Below, piece by piece: positions 44,012 through 53,115 of a stretch of 64,000 nt of DNA; the stretch's first letter is position 1; every line of letters begins with the position of its first letter. The translations under genes were made by a program, and so were the position numbers. Source of the stretch: JAHJQZ01 sp963675235 (lineage in GTDB: Bacteria; Pseudomonadota; Alphaproteobacteria; Rhizobiales; Devosiaceae); NCBI GenBank assembly GCA_963675235.2, contig CAXXFU010000005.1:496001-560000 (forward strand), in the 5' to 3' direction. The notes under the pieces are model-generated. The model had not been told where the DNA came from, did no database searches, and saw nothing but the letters and a program-made list of their open reading frames with translations.

Positions 44012-44237
44012 GATTCAGAAGGCCGGATCGCCGGGTGTTCGGCCAAAGCATCACGCCGATCCGGACGCATCGGCAGCACCGGCTTCTCCGCGGGCGCGAC
44101 GGGCTTGTATCCTGCCGCACCCGCCATCGGGCCAAGCGGCGCGGACGCCGCCGGACGGCGCGTTTCAATGCATTCTAAACCAAACGTAAACTAGTGTTTG
44201 GCGTTGATTCGCACCGACTGCAGAAGGCGCGTGGCGC
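44012..44237. other. Intergenic stretch upstream of the deacetylase gene
   Basis: 225 bases without a gene. A weak dyad CCAAAC-N10-GTTTGG (44180-44201) lies 36 bases before the next start and may be part of its promoter. Nothing else stands out. Confidence 0.3.
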
Positions 44238-45449
44238 ATGACCGACGAAATTGACGCTCCGCTTGGCAAACCGAAGAAACCGGGCCTGTTCGCCCGTCTC
44301 GGCGCCGTGCGTCCGCCGAAGCTCCATTCGGTCGCCATGCCGCGTCCGCGCTCCTGGCCGATCGCCCGCATCGCCTTTGCATTGTCGGCAGTGATCCTCG
44401 CGGTTGCCTATATCCGCATCGTGACTGTCCAGGACCCGCTCGGGGGGCGCCCTTCCGCCGTTGTCGACATCTCGTCCTCGCGCAATTCCAACGCCGTGGC
44501 CAATGACGTCGCCTTCGCACCGCCGAGCCAGCCAAGCGCGGTGACGCCGGCGCCCAATGCCGACACCACGACCGCGCCCAGCGGCCCGCAGATCACAACG
44601 GTCGATCCCGACCTGCCCGACACGGAAGTGGCCCCGGTCGGAGTCCAGGAGCTGACCCGGTTCGGCGTCGATCCCAACCTGATCGAAGAAACGCCCAACG
44701 GGCCGATTCCGCAGATCGACGGCGCCGGCAACACGCCGTTTTCGACCTATGCCCGCGCCTCGGTCACCCAGGCCACTGCCGGCAAGCCGGTGATCGCCAT
44801 CGTCGTCACCGGGCTCGGAATCAGTGAATCCGGCACGCTCGATGCCATCGCCAAGCTGCCCGACAATGTCACGCTGGCCTTCGCGCCCTATGGCCGGTCG
44901 CTGCAACGCACCACCGCTGCCGCCCGCGCCGAGGGCCACGAAATGCTGTTGCAGGTGCCGATGGAGCCGTTCGACTATCCCGACAACGATCCCGGCCCGC
45001 AAACTTTGCTGACCGGCCAGTCGCCGCGTGCCAATCTCGACAAGCTGTACTGGCTGATGGCGCGGATCGGTGGCTATTTTGGCGTCATGAACTACATGGG
45101 CGCGCGCTTCACCTCGTCAGCCGGCGATTTCGAGCCGCTGATGGAGGAGATCGGCACGCGCGGGCTCGGCTATCTCGACGATGGCAGCTCCAACCGTTCG
45201 GTCGCACCGCAATTGTCCGGGCGCAACCAGGTGCCCTTCGGTCGCGGCGACACCGAAATCGACACCAATCCCTCGCGCAGCGCCATCATGGAAAAGCTTG
45301 CCGATCTCGAGGTCAAGGCCGCCGAAAAGGGCTATGCCATCGGCATCGCCTCGGCGCTGCCGGTGACGATTGACGCCGTCACCGAATGGGCCGAAGGTTT
45401 GAAGAGTCGTGGTGCGCTGCTGGTGCCTGTCAGCGCCATCATGAAATAG
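44238..45449 (+). CDS. Divergent polysaccharide deacetylase family protein
   Basis: 403 residues. An N-terminal cytoplasmic part, one membrane segment (about 37-60) and a Pro/Ala/Thr-rich linker precede a deacetylase-like NodB-fold domain from about 180 (PVIAIVVTGLGISESGTLDA). QVPMEPFDYPDNDPGP and MNYMGARFTSSAGDFEPLM are typical of the divergent (DUF610-type) group often found with EnvC and CtpA. Probably acts on periplasmic glycans. Catalytic activity not proven by motif. Confidence 0.85.
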   Translation: MTDEIDAPLGKPKKPGLFARLGAVRPPKLHSVAMPRPRSWPIARIAFALSAVILAVAYIRIVTVQDPLGGRPSAVVDISSSRNSNAVANDVAFAPPSQPSAVTPAPNADTTTAPSGPQITTVDPDLPDTEVAPVGVQELTRFGVDPNLIEETPNGPIPQIDGAGNTPFSTYARASVTQATAGKPVIAIVVTGLGISESGTLDAIAKLPDNVTLAFAPYGRSLQRTTAAARAEGHEMLLQVPMEPFDYPDNDPGPQTLLTGQSPRANLDKLYWLMARIGGYFGVMNYMGARFTSSAGDFEPLMEEIGTRGLGYLDDGSSNRSVAPQLSGRNQVPFGRGDTEIDTNPSRSAIMEKLADLEVKAAEKGYAIGIASALPVTIDAVTEWAEGLKSRGALLVPVSAIMK

Positions 45450-45454
45450 CGCAT

Positions 45455-45492
45455 GGTCCGGAAAAGGCGGTTTCCGTCTTTCCGCTTCGACC
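45455..45492. repeat. RIME-like imperfect palindrome
   Basis: GGTCCGGAAAA ... TTTCCGCTTCGACC with an inner CGG-ttt-CCG hairpin. It resembles intergenic palindromes scattered in rhizobia. It lies just after the deacetylase stop and may act as a weak terminator. Confidence 0.45.
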
Positions 45493-45529
45493 ACGCGACC
45501 ATCCACAACCCAACCAGACCAGGTTCGAC

Positions 45530-46093
45530 ATGCCCGACGTCCCCTCCCCCGATCGCGCGGAAATGCCCTATCGCCTCAATGCCGGCGTGGCGCTGTTCAA
45601 CCGGCATGGACAGGTCTGGGTCGGCCGGCGCGCCGACTCTCCCGAGACGGCCGGACAGATCTGGCAGATGCCGCAGGGCGGTATCGACAAGGGCGAGGAG
45701 CCGGTCGACGCCGCCATCCGCGAACTGTACGAGGAAACCAATGTCTCCTCGATTTCGCTTCTGACCGCCGCCCCTGACTGGGTGCAGTACGATCTGCCCG
45801 AAGAGGCGCTCGGCATCGCCCTCAAGGGCAAGTATCGCGGCCAGAGGCAGAAATGGTTCGCCGCGCTGTTCGAAGGCGAAGACAGCGAGATCGACATCCA
45901 TCAGCCCGGAGGCGGCAAGCACAAGGCCGAATTCGCCGACTGGCGCTGGGAAAGCCTCGACAGGCTTCCAGGTCTCGTGGTGCCGTTCAAGCGCGAGGTC
46001 TATGTGCAGCTCGTCGGCTTCTTCCGCGATATCCCGCAAAAGATTCGCGCCCTCGACGATCTGTCCAACCTTGATGGGCAGATCCCGTCGTGA
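45530..46093 (+). CDS. rppH: RNA pyrophosphohydrolase RppH
   Basis: Nudix hydrolase of 187 residues that removes pyrophosphate from 5'-triphosphate RNA and starts mRNA decay. The Nudix box is GGIDKGEEPVDAAIRELYEE. PYRLNAGVALFNRHGQVWVGRR and KYRGQRQKWF are RppH-specific. Start ATG 45530, with a possible inner ATG at 45563. The stop overlaps the next gene's GTG. Confidence 0.95.
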   Translation: MPDVPSPDRAEMPYRLNAGVALFNRHGQVWVGRRADSPETAGQIWQMPQGGIDKGEEPVDAAIRELYEETNVSSISLLTAAPDWVQYDLPEEALGIALKGKYRGQRQKWFAALFEGEDSEIDIHQPGGGKHKAEFADWRWESLDRLPGLVVPFKREVYVQLVGFFRDIPQKIRALDDLSNLDGQIPS

Positions 46094-46776
46094 AGACCAT
46101 CGGGCTGATCGGCGGCATGAGCTGGGAGTCCTCGGCCCATTACTATGCGGCGCTCAACCGCGAGATGGCGCGCCGTCTTGGCGGCCTCAGTTCGGCGTCG
46201 CTGATCATGCATTCGCTCGATTTCGCCCCGATCGCCAAGATGCAGGAACAGGGCGACTGGGACGGCGCCGGGGCGCTGATGGCGGACAGTGCCCGCCGGC
46301 TCGAAGCTGCCGGCGCCGAGATCATCGGGCTTGCCACCAACACCATGCACATCGCCGCGCCCGCCATCGAAGCGGCGATTTCGGTGCCGTTTCTGCACAT
46401 TGCCGATCCGACCGCCGATGAACTGATCGCCGACGGCATCAGCCGCGTCGGTCTTCTGGGCACCCGCTTCACAATGGAGATGGGATTCTATCGCGAGCGG
46501 CTGGAAGCGCGCGGGCTTTCGGTTCTGGCGCCCGAGGTCAACGTCACCAATCTCAACGCCATCATCTACGAGGAACTGTGCCGGGGCATCGTCAGCGACG
46601 CCTCGCGCCGGATCTACATCGAAGCCATCGGCCTGTTGGCGACGCGCGGGGCCGAAGCCGTCATCCTCGGCTGCACCGAGATTGCCATGCTGGTCGACGA
46701 TTCGGTCTCGCCGCTGCCGACCTACGACACCACCGAGCTGCACGCAAAAGCACTTGTCGACGCCGCTCTCGGCTAG
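46090..46776 (+). CDS. Aspartate/glutamate racemase-family protein
   Basis: Cofactor-independent racemase fold, 228 residues: MKTIGLIGGMSWESSAHYY and the two active-site strands. The first normally bears a Cys in PCNTAH-type proteins but here reads LATNTMH (Thr). The second keeps Cys in LGCTEIAML. This asymmetric arrangement is common in the YgeA-like group. It starts with GTG overlapping the rppH stop. Substrate amino acid unknown. Confidence 0.85.
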   Translation: MKTIGLIGGMSWESSAHYYAALNREMARRLGGLSSASLIMHSLDFAPIAKMQEQGDWDGAGALMADSARRLEAAGAEIIGLATNTMHIAAPAIEAAISVPFLHIADPTADELIADGISRVGLLGTRFTMEMGFYRERLEARGLSVLAPEVNVTNLNAIIYEELCRGIVSDASRRIYIEAIGLLATRGAEAVILGCTEIAMLVDDSVSPLPTYDTTELHAKALVDAALG

Positions 46777-46842
46777 ATCGCAAGCCAGCCCGCGCGCCTC
46801 ATTGCCGTCAAACCGCCGACCGGTGGCGTTTCCGCAAAAGGC

Positions 46843-47097
46843 TCAGCTCGTGGTCTTCTTGCGCGCCCGTTTCAGCGTATCGAGTTCCTTGCGCAGCGCA
46901 GCGATCTCGTCGCCCTGGGCCTGCACCAGTTCGCGCAGGGCGTCGTAGTCCTCGCGCTTGACCAGGTCCATGTCGGCAACCCAGCGCTCGCCCTGGGTCT
47001 TGACCATGGTCTCGACCTCGCGCCGCAGGCCGTCGGCCACCGAGGCGGCGTCGTTCATCATCCGGCCGAGATCGTCGAAAATCCTGCTCTGGCTCAT
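46843..47097 (-). CDS. ubiK: Accessory factor UbiK family protein (BMFP)
   Basis: 84-residue coiled-coil protein: SRIFDDLGRMMNDAASVADG, then a trimerising coil ending DALRELVQAQGDEIAALRKE, the YqiC/UbiK pattern. In E. coli UbiK helps aerobic ubiquinone synthesis. On the opposite strand to its neighbours and divergent from lgt. Confidence 0.85.
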   Translation of the reverse strand: MSQSRIFDDLGRMMNDAASVADGLRREVETMVKTQGERWVADMDLVKREDYDALRELVQAQGDEIAALRKELDTLKRARKKTTS

Positions 47098-47281
47098 GCA
47101 GTTCCATCCCTGGCATTTGCCGGGCCGGCGCCATTGCTATCGCGCCCCCGCCCGTCGATTTCACTTTGTGCGTGCATGCATGAGCATGCGCCCGATTGGT
47201 GTTCCTATTTAGGCCGGCCAACCGGACTTGACCAGTGCCGCGCCGCCGCGCATGGTCCGCTGCGTCCCAACAAGCGCCTTC

Positions 47282-48118
47282 ATGGAATTTCGGCCCTTGC
47301 CTTTCCCAGACATCAATCCCATCGCACTTGAGCTCGGCCCGCTGGCCGTGCGCTGGTACGGGCTCGCCTATCTGACCGGCGTGGCGCTCGGCGTGCTCTA
47401 CGGCATCATGCTCTTGCGCCGACCATCGCTCTGGGTCGACAACACCCCGCCCTTCACCGCGGCCGAATGGCTCGATTTCGGCTTCTGGGCGGTTCTGGCC
47501 ATCGTCATCGGCGGCCGTCTCGGCTTCGTCGTCTTCTACGACCCGGCCTATTACTTCGCCAATCCGATGGCCATTCCGCAGACCTGGGACGGCGGCATGT
47601 CCTTCCATGGCGGGCTGATCGGGCTGGTGGTGGTGCTGTTCCTGTTCGCGCACGCCAAGAAGGCGCGGTTCCTGTCCGGTATCGACCTGCTCGGCGCGGT
47701 GTCGCCGCTCGGGCTGATGCTCGGGCGCATCGCCAATTTCATCAATGGCGAGCTGTTCGGCAAACCGACCGACCTGCCCTGGGGTGTCATCTTCCCCAAT
47801 GGCGGCGGCGTGCCACGCCATCCGAGCCAGCTCTACGAAGCCGCCCTCGAGGGCCTGTTGCTCTTCCTGGTGATCCGCGTCGTCACCCATCTCGGCCATG
47901 GCCTGCGCCGGCCGGGGCTCGTCGCCGGAGTTTTCGGCATCGGCTATGCGCTGTCGCGGATCCTTGTCGAGACCGTGCGCCTGCCCGATCCCCAGACCGG
48001 CTACATCTATGGCGGCTGGCTGACGCTGGGCATGATCTATTCCGTGCCGGTACTCATCGCCGGCATCGGCCTGGTCGTTTATGCGATGCGCAAGAAAAAG
48101 ACCCGTGGCCGTCGCTGA
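47282..48118 (+). CDS. lgt: Prolipoprotein diacylglyceryl transferase
   Basis: Integral membrane enzyme of 278 residues and about seven helices that attaches diacylglycerol to the lipobox cysteine. The Lgt signature reads LGRIANFINGELFGKPTDLP. The start at 47282 begins MEFRPLPFPDINP; an in-frame start 18 codons earlier is possible. It overlaps the next gene by 14 bases. Confidence 0.96.
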   Translation: MEFRPLPFPDINPIALELGPLAVRWYGLAYLTGVALGVLYGIMLLRRPSLWVDNTPPFTAAEWLDFGFWAVLAIVIGGRLGFVVFYDPAYYFANPMAIPQTWDGGMSFHGGLIGLVVVLFLFAHAKKARFLSGIDLLGAVSPLGLMLGRIANFINGELFGKPTDLPWGVIFPNGGGVPRHPSQLYEAALEGLLLFLVIRVVTHLGHGLRRPGLVAGVFGIGYALSRILVETVRLPDPQTGYIYGGWLTLGMIYSVPVLIAGIGLVVYAMRKKKTRGRR

Positions 48119-49205
48119 GTCCGACACCCCGCTCGGCGTCCTGATCGACCGCCAGATCATCGAAACCGGCCCGCTGCCGCTTTCGGTCTACATGCAGCTC
48201 TGCCTGACCCACCCGGTGCATGGCTACTACCACCGTCCGACGCCGATCGGCCGGCAGGGTGATTTCGTCACCGCCCCCGAGATCAGCCAGATCTTCGGGG
48301 AAACGCTCGGCGTCTTCGTCGCGCTTGTCGCCCGACAGGTGCCCGGCGACCGCTTCGATCTCGTCGAGCTCGGTCCCGGACGCGGCACGCTGGTGGCCGA
48401 TCTCTGGCGGTCGCTGGCCCGGCTGGCCCCCGACGCGCAACCGGGCGGCCCGATGCTTGTCGAGATCAGCAAAAGCCTGCGCGCCGCACAGGCGAAAACG
48501 CTTTCGGCGCTGTCGCCAGCCTGGCTCGACCGGATCGAGGACCTGCCGGCGGACGGTCCGCCGCTCGTCGTCATCGCCAACGAGTTCTTCGACGTGCTGC
48601 CGATCCGCCAGTACCAGAAGACCGCAACCGGCTGGCACGAGCGCGTTGTCGGGCTGGCCGATGGCATGCGCGCCTTCGGGCTCAATCCGACGCCAATCGC
48701 CGAAACGGCGCTGCCCGCCGCCGTGCACGGCGCGCCGGAACAGGCGCGATTCGAAACCCGACCCGCCGCCGCCGCGCTGATGGAGGTTCTGTGCGACAAA
48801 CTCGCGCGCCGCGGTGGTGTTTTGCTCGCTCTCGACTACGGCTACGGCGCAAGCCAGCCCGGAGACACCTTCCAGGCGATCGCCGAGCATGGCTTCGCCG
48901 ACCCGCTCAAGGCGCCCGGCACCGCCGATCTCACCGCCCATGTCGATTTCGAGGCGCTTGGCGCATCTGCCGGCAATCTCGACGTTTTTCCGCTGCTGAC
49001 CCAGGCGCAGTTTCTCCTGGCGCTCGGGGCGGGGGAACGGGCCGAGGCGCTGGCAAAAGCCAATCCGGCGCGTTCCGAAGCAATTGCCGCCGATCTCGCC
49101 CGTCTGACGGAGGCGGATCAAATGGGCGAAATTTTCAAGGCTTTTGGTGTTTCCAGCGGCGGTCTCAGTGCTTATCCTTTCATCAGCCAGAATGATCAAC
49201 GCTGA
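48105..49205 (+). CDS. SAM-dependent methyltransferase, MidA/NDUFAF7 type
   Basis: DUF185-family protein of 366 residues from the GTG at 48105: MQLCLTHPVHGYYHRPTPIG, the SAM site FDLVELGPGRGTLVADLW, and VVIANEFFDVLPIRQY. The mitochondrial homologue methylates an Arg in a complex I subunit, so a complex I assembly role is likely. It is placed between lgt and pgeF in many Hyphomicrobiales. An ATG at 48081 is an alternative start. Confidence 0.88.
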   Translation: MAVAESDTPLGVLIDRQIIETGPLPLSVYMQLCLTHPVHGYYHRPTPIGRQGDFVTAPEISQIFGETLGVFVALVARQVPGDRFDLVELGPGRGTLVADLWRSLARLAPDAQPGGPMLVEISKSLRAAQAKTLSALSPAWLDRIEDLPADGPPLVVIANEFFDVLPIRQYQKTATGWHERVVGLADGMRAFGLNPTPIAETALPAAVHGAPEQARFETRPAAAALMEVLCDKLARRGGVLLALDYGYGASQPGDTFQAIAEHGFADPLKAPGTADLTAHVDFEALGASAGNLDVFPLLTQAQFLLALGAGERAEALAKANPARSEAIAADLARLTEADQMGEIFKAFGVSSGGLSAYPFISQNDQR

Positions 49206-49319
49206 TCCGCCTGTCGCGGCAAAGAGGGGAGTCGCGCGGGAATGGAGTTGTATCTGGATAGTGCAAGCAAGCGTGTTGCCTGGTCCGGCAAGCCGGCGCG
49301 CGCTTTGTGGAGAAAGTGA

Positions 49320-50165
49320 ATGAAAATCTCGCCTCCCTTCGAACAATCCTCTCCGCTCGCCGATCTCCCGGGCATCGTCCACGGCTTTTTCGGCCGCCGG
49401 GCCGAAGAAACCCCGACCCCGCCCGATTTCGACATGTCGCTGACGCTCGGCACGCCCATCACAACTGTCGAAGCCAACAGGCGCCGGGCCCTGATCGCGC
49501 TCGGTCTCGGCAATGCCGGCCTTGTCACCGTCACCCAGATCCACTCGACCCGCGTCGTCACCGTTGATGCACCGTTCAGCCGCGACCACCGGCCCGAGGA
49601 AAACCGCGCCGTGCGCATGCGCGCCTCGTTCTCGCCCGATGCCAAGCCGGAGGCCGATGCCATCGTCACCAAGCGCCCAGGCCTGGCGCTGGGCATCGTC
49701 ACCGCCGATTGCGCCCCGATCCTGTTCGCCGATGCCAAGAAGGGCATCGTCGCCGCCTGCCATGCCGGGCGCCGCGGCGCCGCCGCCGGCATCATCGGCA
49801 ACACTATCGAGGCCATGGAACAGCTCGGCGCCAAGCGCGAACGCATCCGCGCCGGCATCGGCGCCACCATCTCCGGGGCGAACTACGAGCTTTCGCGCGA
49901 AACCATCGACCAGATGGCAGCCTTCAATCCCGATATCGACAAGTTCGCCTTCACCCCCGAAGGCGAAACCGGGCTGTTTTTCGACCTGCCCGGCTTCGTG
50001 CTGCACGAACTCGACAAGCTCGGCATCGCGCCGCCGCCCGCTCCGCCATGTTCCTATGCCGACGAGTCGCGCTATTTCTCTCACCGCCGCTTCACCCAGA
50101 GAGGCGGCAGAACCGGACGGCAAATCTCGATCATCGCCTTCGTTCCGGAGCCGCCAGCCGAATAG
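49320..50165 (+). CDS. pgeF: Peptidoglycan editing factor PgeF (laccase-domain protein)
   Basis: 281 residues of the YfiH/PgeF family. Metal-site residues appear in VTQIHS, TADCAPILFAD and ACHAGRRGAAAG. In E. coli PgeF removes wrongly incorporated L-Ser from peptidoglycan precursors. Older annotations call it polyphenol oxidase. Start ATG 49320, 115 bases after the methyltransferase gene. Confidence 0.92.
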   Translation: MKISPPFEQSSPLADLPGIVHGFFGRRAEETPTPPDFDMSLTLGTPITTVEANRRRALIALGLGNAGLVTVTQIHSTRVVTVDAPFSRDHRPEENRAVRMRASFSPDAKPEADAIVTKRPGLALGIVTADCAPILFADAKKGIVAACHAGRRGAAAGIIGNTIEAMEQLGAKRERIRAGIGATISGANYELSRETIDQMAAFNPDIDKFAFTPEGETGLFFDLPGFVLHELDKLGIAPPPAPPCSYADESRYFSHRRFTQRGGRTGRQISIIAFVPEPPAE

Positions 50166-50301
50166 CCGCACGTGCCTCTCGATGATTCTTTACCTCGCCG
50201 GGCAAAGCGCGGTTGATCCGCGCCGCCCGGCAGGATAACAAGGCCTCACCTTGCGGCGCCGGGTTTTGGGGCGGGGCGCCGACTTCGCAGCGGGTGGCGA
50301 C

Positions 50302-51234
50302 ATGAAACTGGTGACGGGCAACTCCAACCTTGCCTTGGCGAAAGCTATTTCCGAATATCTGGAGTTGCCGCTGACCGACGCCACCGTGCGCCGTTTCGCC
50401 GACAACGAGATTTTCGTCGAAATCAACGAGAACGTCAGAGGCGAGGATGTTTTCATCATCCAGTCGACCTCGTTCCCGGCAAACGACAACCTGATGGAAC
50501 TGCTGATCCTTTCCGATGCGCTGCGGCGCTCCTCGGCCCGGCGCATCACAGGTGTTCTTCCCTATTTCGGCTATGCCCGTCAGGACCGCAAGACGGCACC
50601 GCGTACGCCGGTTTCAGCCAAGCTCGTGGCTAATCTCATCGTCGAAAGCGGCATCAACCGCATCCTCACGCTCGATCTGCATGCCGGCCAGATCCAGGGC
50701 TTTTTCGACATTCCGACGGACAATCTCTACGCGGCGCCAACCATGGTTCGCGACATCCGCGACCACTATAATCTCGACAAGACAGTGATCGTCTCGCCCG
50801 ACGTCGGCGGCGTGCTCAGGGCCCGCAACGTCGCCTCGCGCATCGGGGCAACGCTGGCCATCGTCGACAAGCGCCGTCCGCGCCCGGGCGTGTCGGAAGT
50901 GATGAACATCATCGGCGAGGTCGAGGGCCACGCCTGCATCCTCATCGACGACATCGTCGATTCTGGCGGAACGCTGGTCAACGCCGCCGAGGCGCTGCTC
51001 AAGGCGGGCGCCACCGAGGTTTCGGCCTATATCACCCACGGCGTGCTGTCGGGCGAAGCGGCCAAGCGCATCGGCAAGTCGCAGCTCAAGGAGCTGGTGG
51101 TCACCGATTCCATCCAGGCGACCGAGCTCGTGTCCAAGACCGACAATATCCGCTTCATGTCGATCGCCCCGCTGATCGGCGAAGCCATCGCCCGCACGGC
51201 GGCGGAACAATCGGTGTCGAGCCTGTTCGACTAG
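50302..51234 (+). CDS. prs: Ribose-phosphate pyrophosphokinase
   Basis: Makes PRPP from ribose 5-phosphate and ATP. 310 residues: MKLVTGNSNLALAKAISEYL, the ATP flexible loop YARQDRK, the VDKRRPRPG loop, and the PRPP loop DDIVDSGGTL. The start at 50302 gives the normal family length. Confidence 0.98.
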   Translation: MKLVTGNSNLALAKAISEYLELPLTDATVRRFADNEIFVEINENVRGEDVFIIQSTSFPANDNLMELLILSDALRRSSARRITGVLPYFGYARQDRKTAPRTPVSAKLVANLIVESGINRILTLDLHAGQIQGFFDIPTDNLYAAPTMVRDIRDHYNLDKTVIVSPDVGGVLRARNVASRIGATLAIVDKRRPRPGVSEVMNIIGEVEGHACILIDDIVDSGGTLVNAAEALLKAGATEVSAYITHGVLSGEAAKRIGKSQLKELVVTDSIQATELVSKTDNIRFMSIAPLIGEAIARTAAEQSVSSLFD

Positions 51235-51280
51235 GCGCTTTGACTGGCTGACGGCAGTCCGGCGGTCGATCTCACACCCG

Positions 51281-51988
51281 TCACGTCTCCTGGGTGAACT
51301 GGCCCAGCATCAGTGCCAGCCGTGTCAAGAAGGCGTTCGACATCGGCGTGTCGGTCAGCTTGGCTGTGATCTCGGCCCGACCGTCCGGCAAGGTCCCCGA
51401 TTTCAGTTCGGGATTGGCCTCCTCGGCGGCCTCCCTGACATTGCGAAATTGTACCTGCCAGTCTTCGGGAAGCTCCGAAGCCGGTACCGGTTCGAGCTTG
51501 ACCGCCCGCCCAACCATGAAGTCCTCAGGACTCCGCAGCGTGCCATCCGGGGCCCCGCGCGCCATCACGACAGTGTCCGGCAGTTCCCCGGTGTCAAGGA
51601 AAGCTGCCATGCTGATGGCCCGGTCCGCGTCGAGTTCGTCCTTGGACACATAGCCGTCGCCGTCGACGTCGGCACGTGCGAAGAAGGCATGGATGGCCTT
51701 CATGTCGTCAGTCGCCCGCTGTTCGGGACTGGCGTCGCGATAGGCCTGCGCGCCCAGAAGCACGGCCATGAGCTGCGCGTTGAAGGCGCCTTTCGGCGTC
51801 TCATCGGCGCTCAGTTTGCCGTCATCGTTCTTGTCGTTGAGCGAGATGATCCTTTCGACCTTGTCCTTCGGGACCAGCGCCTCCAGTTCCGCGCCGTTCA
51901 GCTCGCCGTCCTTGTCCGTGTCGGCGGCAGCGATGAAACGGGTCCAGGTGGCCCTTGCCGACAAGGCTGATGTGTCAATCGTCGTCAT
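51281..51988 (-). CDS. EF-hand calcium-binding protein
   Basis: 235 residues with three EF-hand loops: DTDKDGELNGAE (22-33), DKNDDGKLSADE (51-62) and DVDGDGYVSKDE (106-117), all with full Ca2+-ligand patterns. No signal peptide or membrane segment is seen, so it is probably cytoplasmic. It converges with prs and is divergent from rplY. No other domain recognised; a calcium buffer or sensor is the modest inference. Confidence 0.82.
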   Translation of the reverse strand: MTTIDTSALSARATWTRFIAAADTDKDGELNGAELEALVPKDKVERIISLNDKNDDGKLSADETPKGAFNAQLMAVLLGAQAYRDASPEQRATDDMKAIHAFFARADVDGDGYVSKDELDADRAISMAAFLDTGELPDTVVMARGAPDGTLRSPEDFMVGRAVKLEPVPASELPEDWQVQFRNVREAAEEANPELKSGTLPDGRAEITAKLTDTPMSNAFLTRLALMLGQFTQET

Positions 51989-52340
51989 TGTTCAGACTGC
52001 TGGTGTTTTCGTCCTTCAAAACAAATGCAAGTTCCACGCCATCACCAAATGCCGAGAAATCCCGTGCTTGGCGGCGCAGGGTCGATCTGCCTTCCGATCC
52101 GATGCGGCAAAAGCTTCCGGACAGGCGGCAGAATTGGCACATTGGCTTGCCCGGAACCTTTTTCTGCCCTATAGACCGCGCCACGAAGTGCGTCTCACCC
52201 CTGGAGGAGGCGCACGTGGCTTTTGTCGATGCGCTCAGCGCTTTCCATGATCCGGACAGGGGTTCGGCATGGCGGCCGGTTCCCACCGGCCCGGCGTTTG
52301 CGTGCCAGCCTCAAGCCACACCAACATTTGGAGTGTTCCA
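51989..52340. other. Leader and promoter region of rplY
   Basis: 352 bases without a recognisable gene. TTGGCT ... CTATAG near 52142-52176 is a possible promoter toward rplY. A stem GGCCGG-ttccca-CCGGCC at about 52274-52291 lies in the presumed mRNA leader. Confidence 0.35.
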
Positions 52341-52979
52341 ATGGCCGAAGCCGCTTTCAAGGCAACGCCGCGTGATCGTGTGGGCAAGGGGGCCGCTCGT
52401 GAGCTGCGTCGTCAAGGTCTTATCCCCGCCGTCATCTACGGCGACAAGAAACCCCCTCTCGCCATCGCTATTCCCTACAAGGAAGCCATGCTGGCCATCT
52501 ATGGCGGCGGCTTCCTCAGCCACGTGATCGACATCGACGTCGACGGTACGGCCCACAAGGTCATCCCGCGCGACTACCAGCTCGACCCGGTGCGTGACTT
52601 CGCCCTTCATGTCGACTTCCTGCGCATTGGCAAGGGCTCGCGCATCACCGTCGAAGTGGGCGTGCATTTCGCCAACCAGGACAAGTGCCCGGGCCTGAAG
52701 CGCGGCGGTGTGCTCAACGTCGTCCGTCACACTGTCGAAGTGAGCTGCCCGGCCGATGCGATCCCGGAAGAACTGGTGCTCGATCTGAGCGCAGCCGAGA
52801 TCGGCGACAGTCTCCACATCTCTGCGGTCGACCTTCCCGAGGGTGTCAAGCCGACGATCACCGATCGCGACTTCACCGTCGCGACCATCGCCGCGCCGTC
52901 GAGCTTCCGCTCCGAGGAAACTTCCGAGGATACCGAAGCCGAGACCGAGACCGAGGCCGACGAAGACGAAGACGAATAG
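52341..52979 (+). CDS. rplY: 50S ribosomal protein L25/Ctc
   Basis: 212-residue long-form L25 (CTC type): RDRVGKGAARELRRQGLIPA, 5S rRNA-binding domain to about 95, then the TL5-type beta domain and an acidic Glu/Asp/Thr tail. GGAGTGTTCCA precedes ATG 52341. Next to pth, the standard pairing. Confidence 0.96.
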   Translation: MAEAAFKATPRDRVGKGAARELRRQGLIPAVIYGDKKPPLAIAIPYKEAMLAIYGGGFLSHVIDIDVDGTAHKVIPRDYQLDPVRDFALHVDFLRIGKGSRITVEVGVHFANQDKCPGLKRGGVLNVVRHTVEVSCPADAIPEELVLDLSAAEIGDSLHISAVDLPEGVKPTITDRDFTVATIAAPSSFRSEETSEDTEAETETEADEDEDE

Positions 52980-52994
52980 TCTTCGTGCCTTTGA

Positions 52995-53026
52995 GGGCGG
53001 CGCAGAATGCTGTGCCGCCCGTGTTC
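52995..53026 (+). terminator. Terminator-like hairpin after rplY
   Basis: GGGCGGCGCA-gaatgc-TGTGCCGCCC, nearly perfect 10-bp stem, followed by GTGTTCTTTT. It lies 15 bases after the rplY stop and may reduce read-through into pth. Confidence 0.7.
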
Positions 53027-53115
53027 TTTTGCGCTGAACCGTCAGTGTTCGCCCAAGGTGTTCGTCCGGGCGGCAGGACTGGCGCCGGCACCAACGCTCG
53101 CTGCGAGGACCGGCC

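Noticed and set aside
44180..44201. Dyad CCAAAC-N10-GTTTGG before the deacetylase gene
   Set aside because: Only six paired bases and no second copy; too weak to call an operator.
48054..50171. 705-codon minus-strand frame across the methyltransferase and pgeF genes
   Set aside because: Both genes underneath carry conserved motifs on the plus strand; the antisense frame has none.
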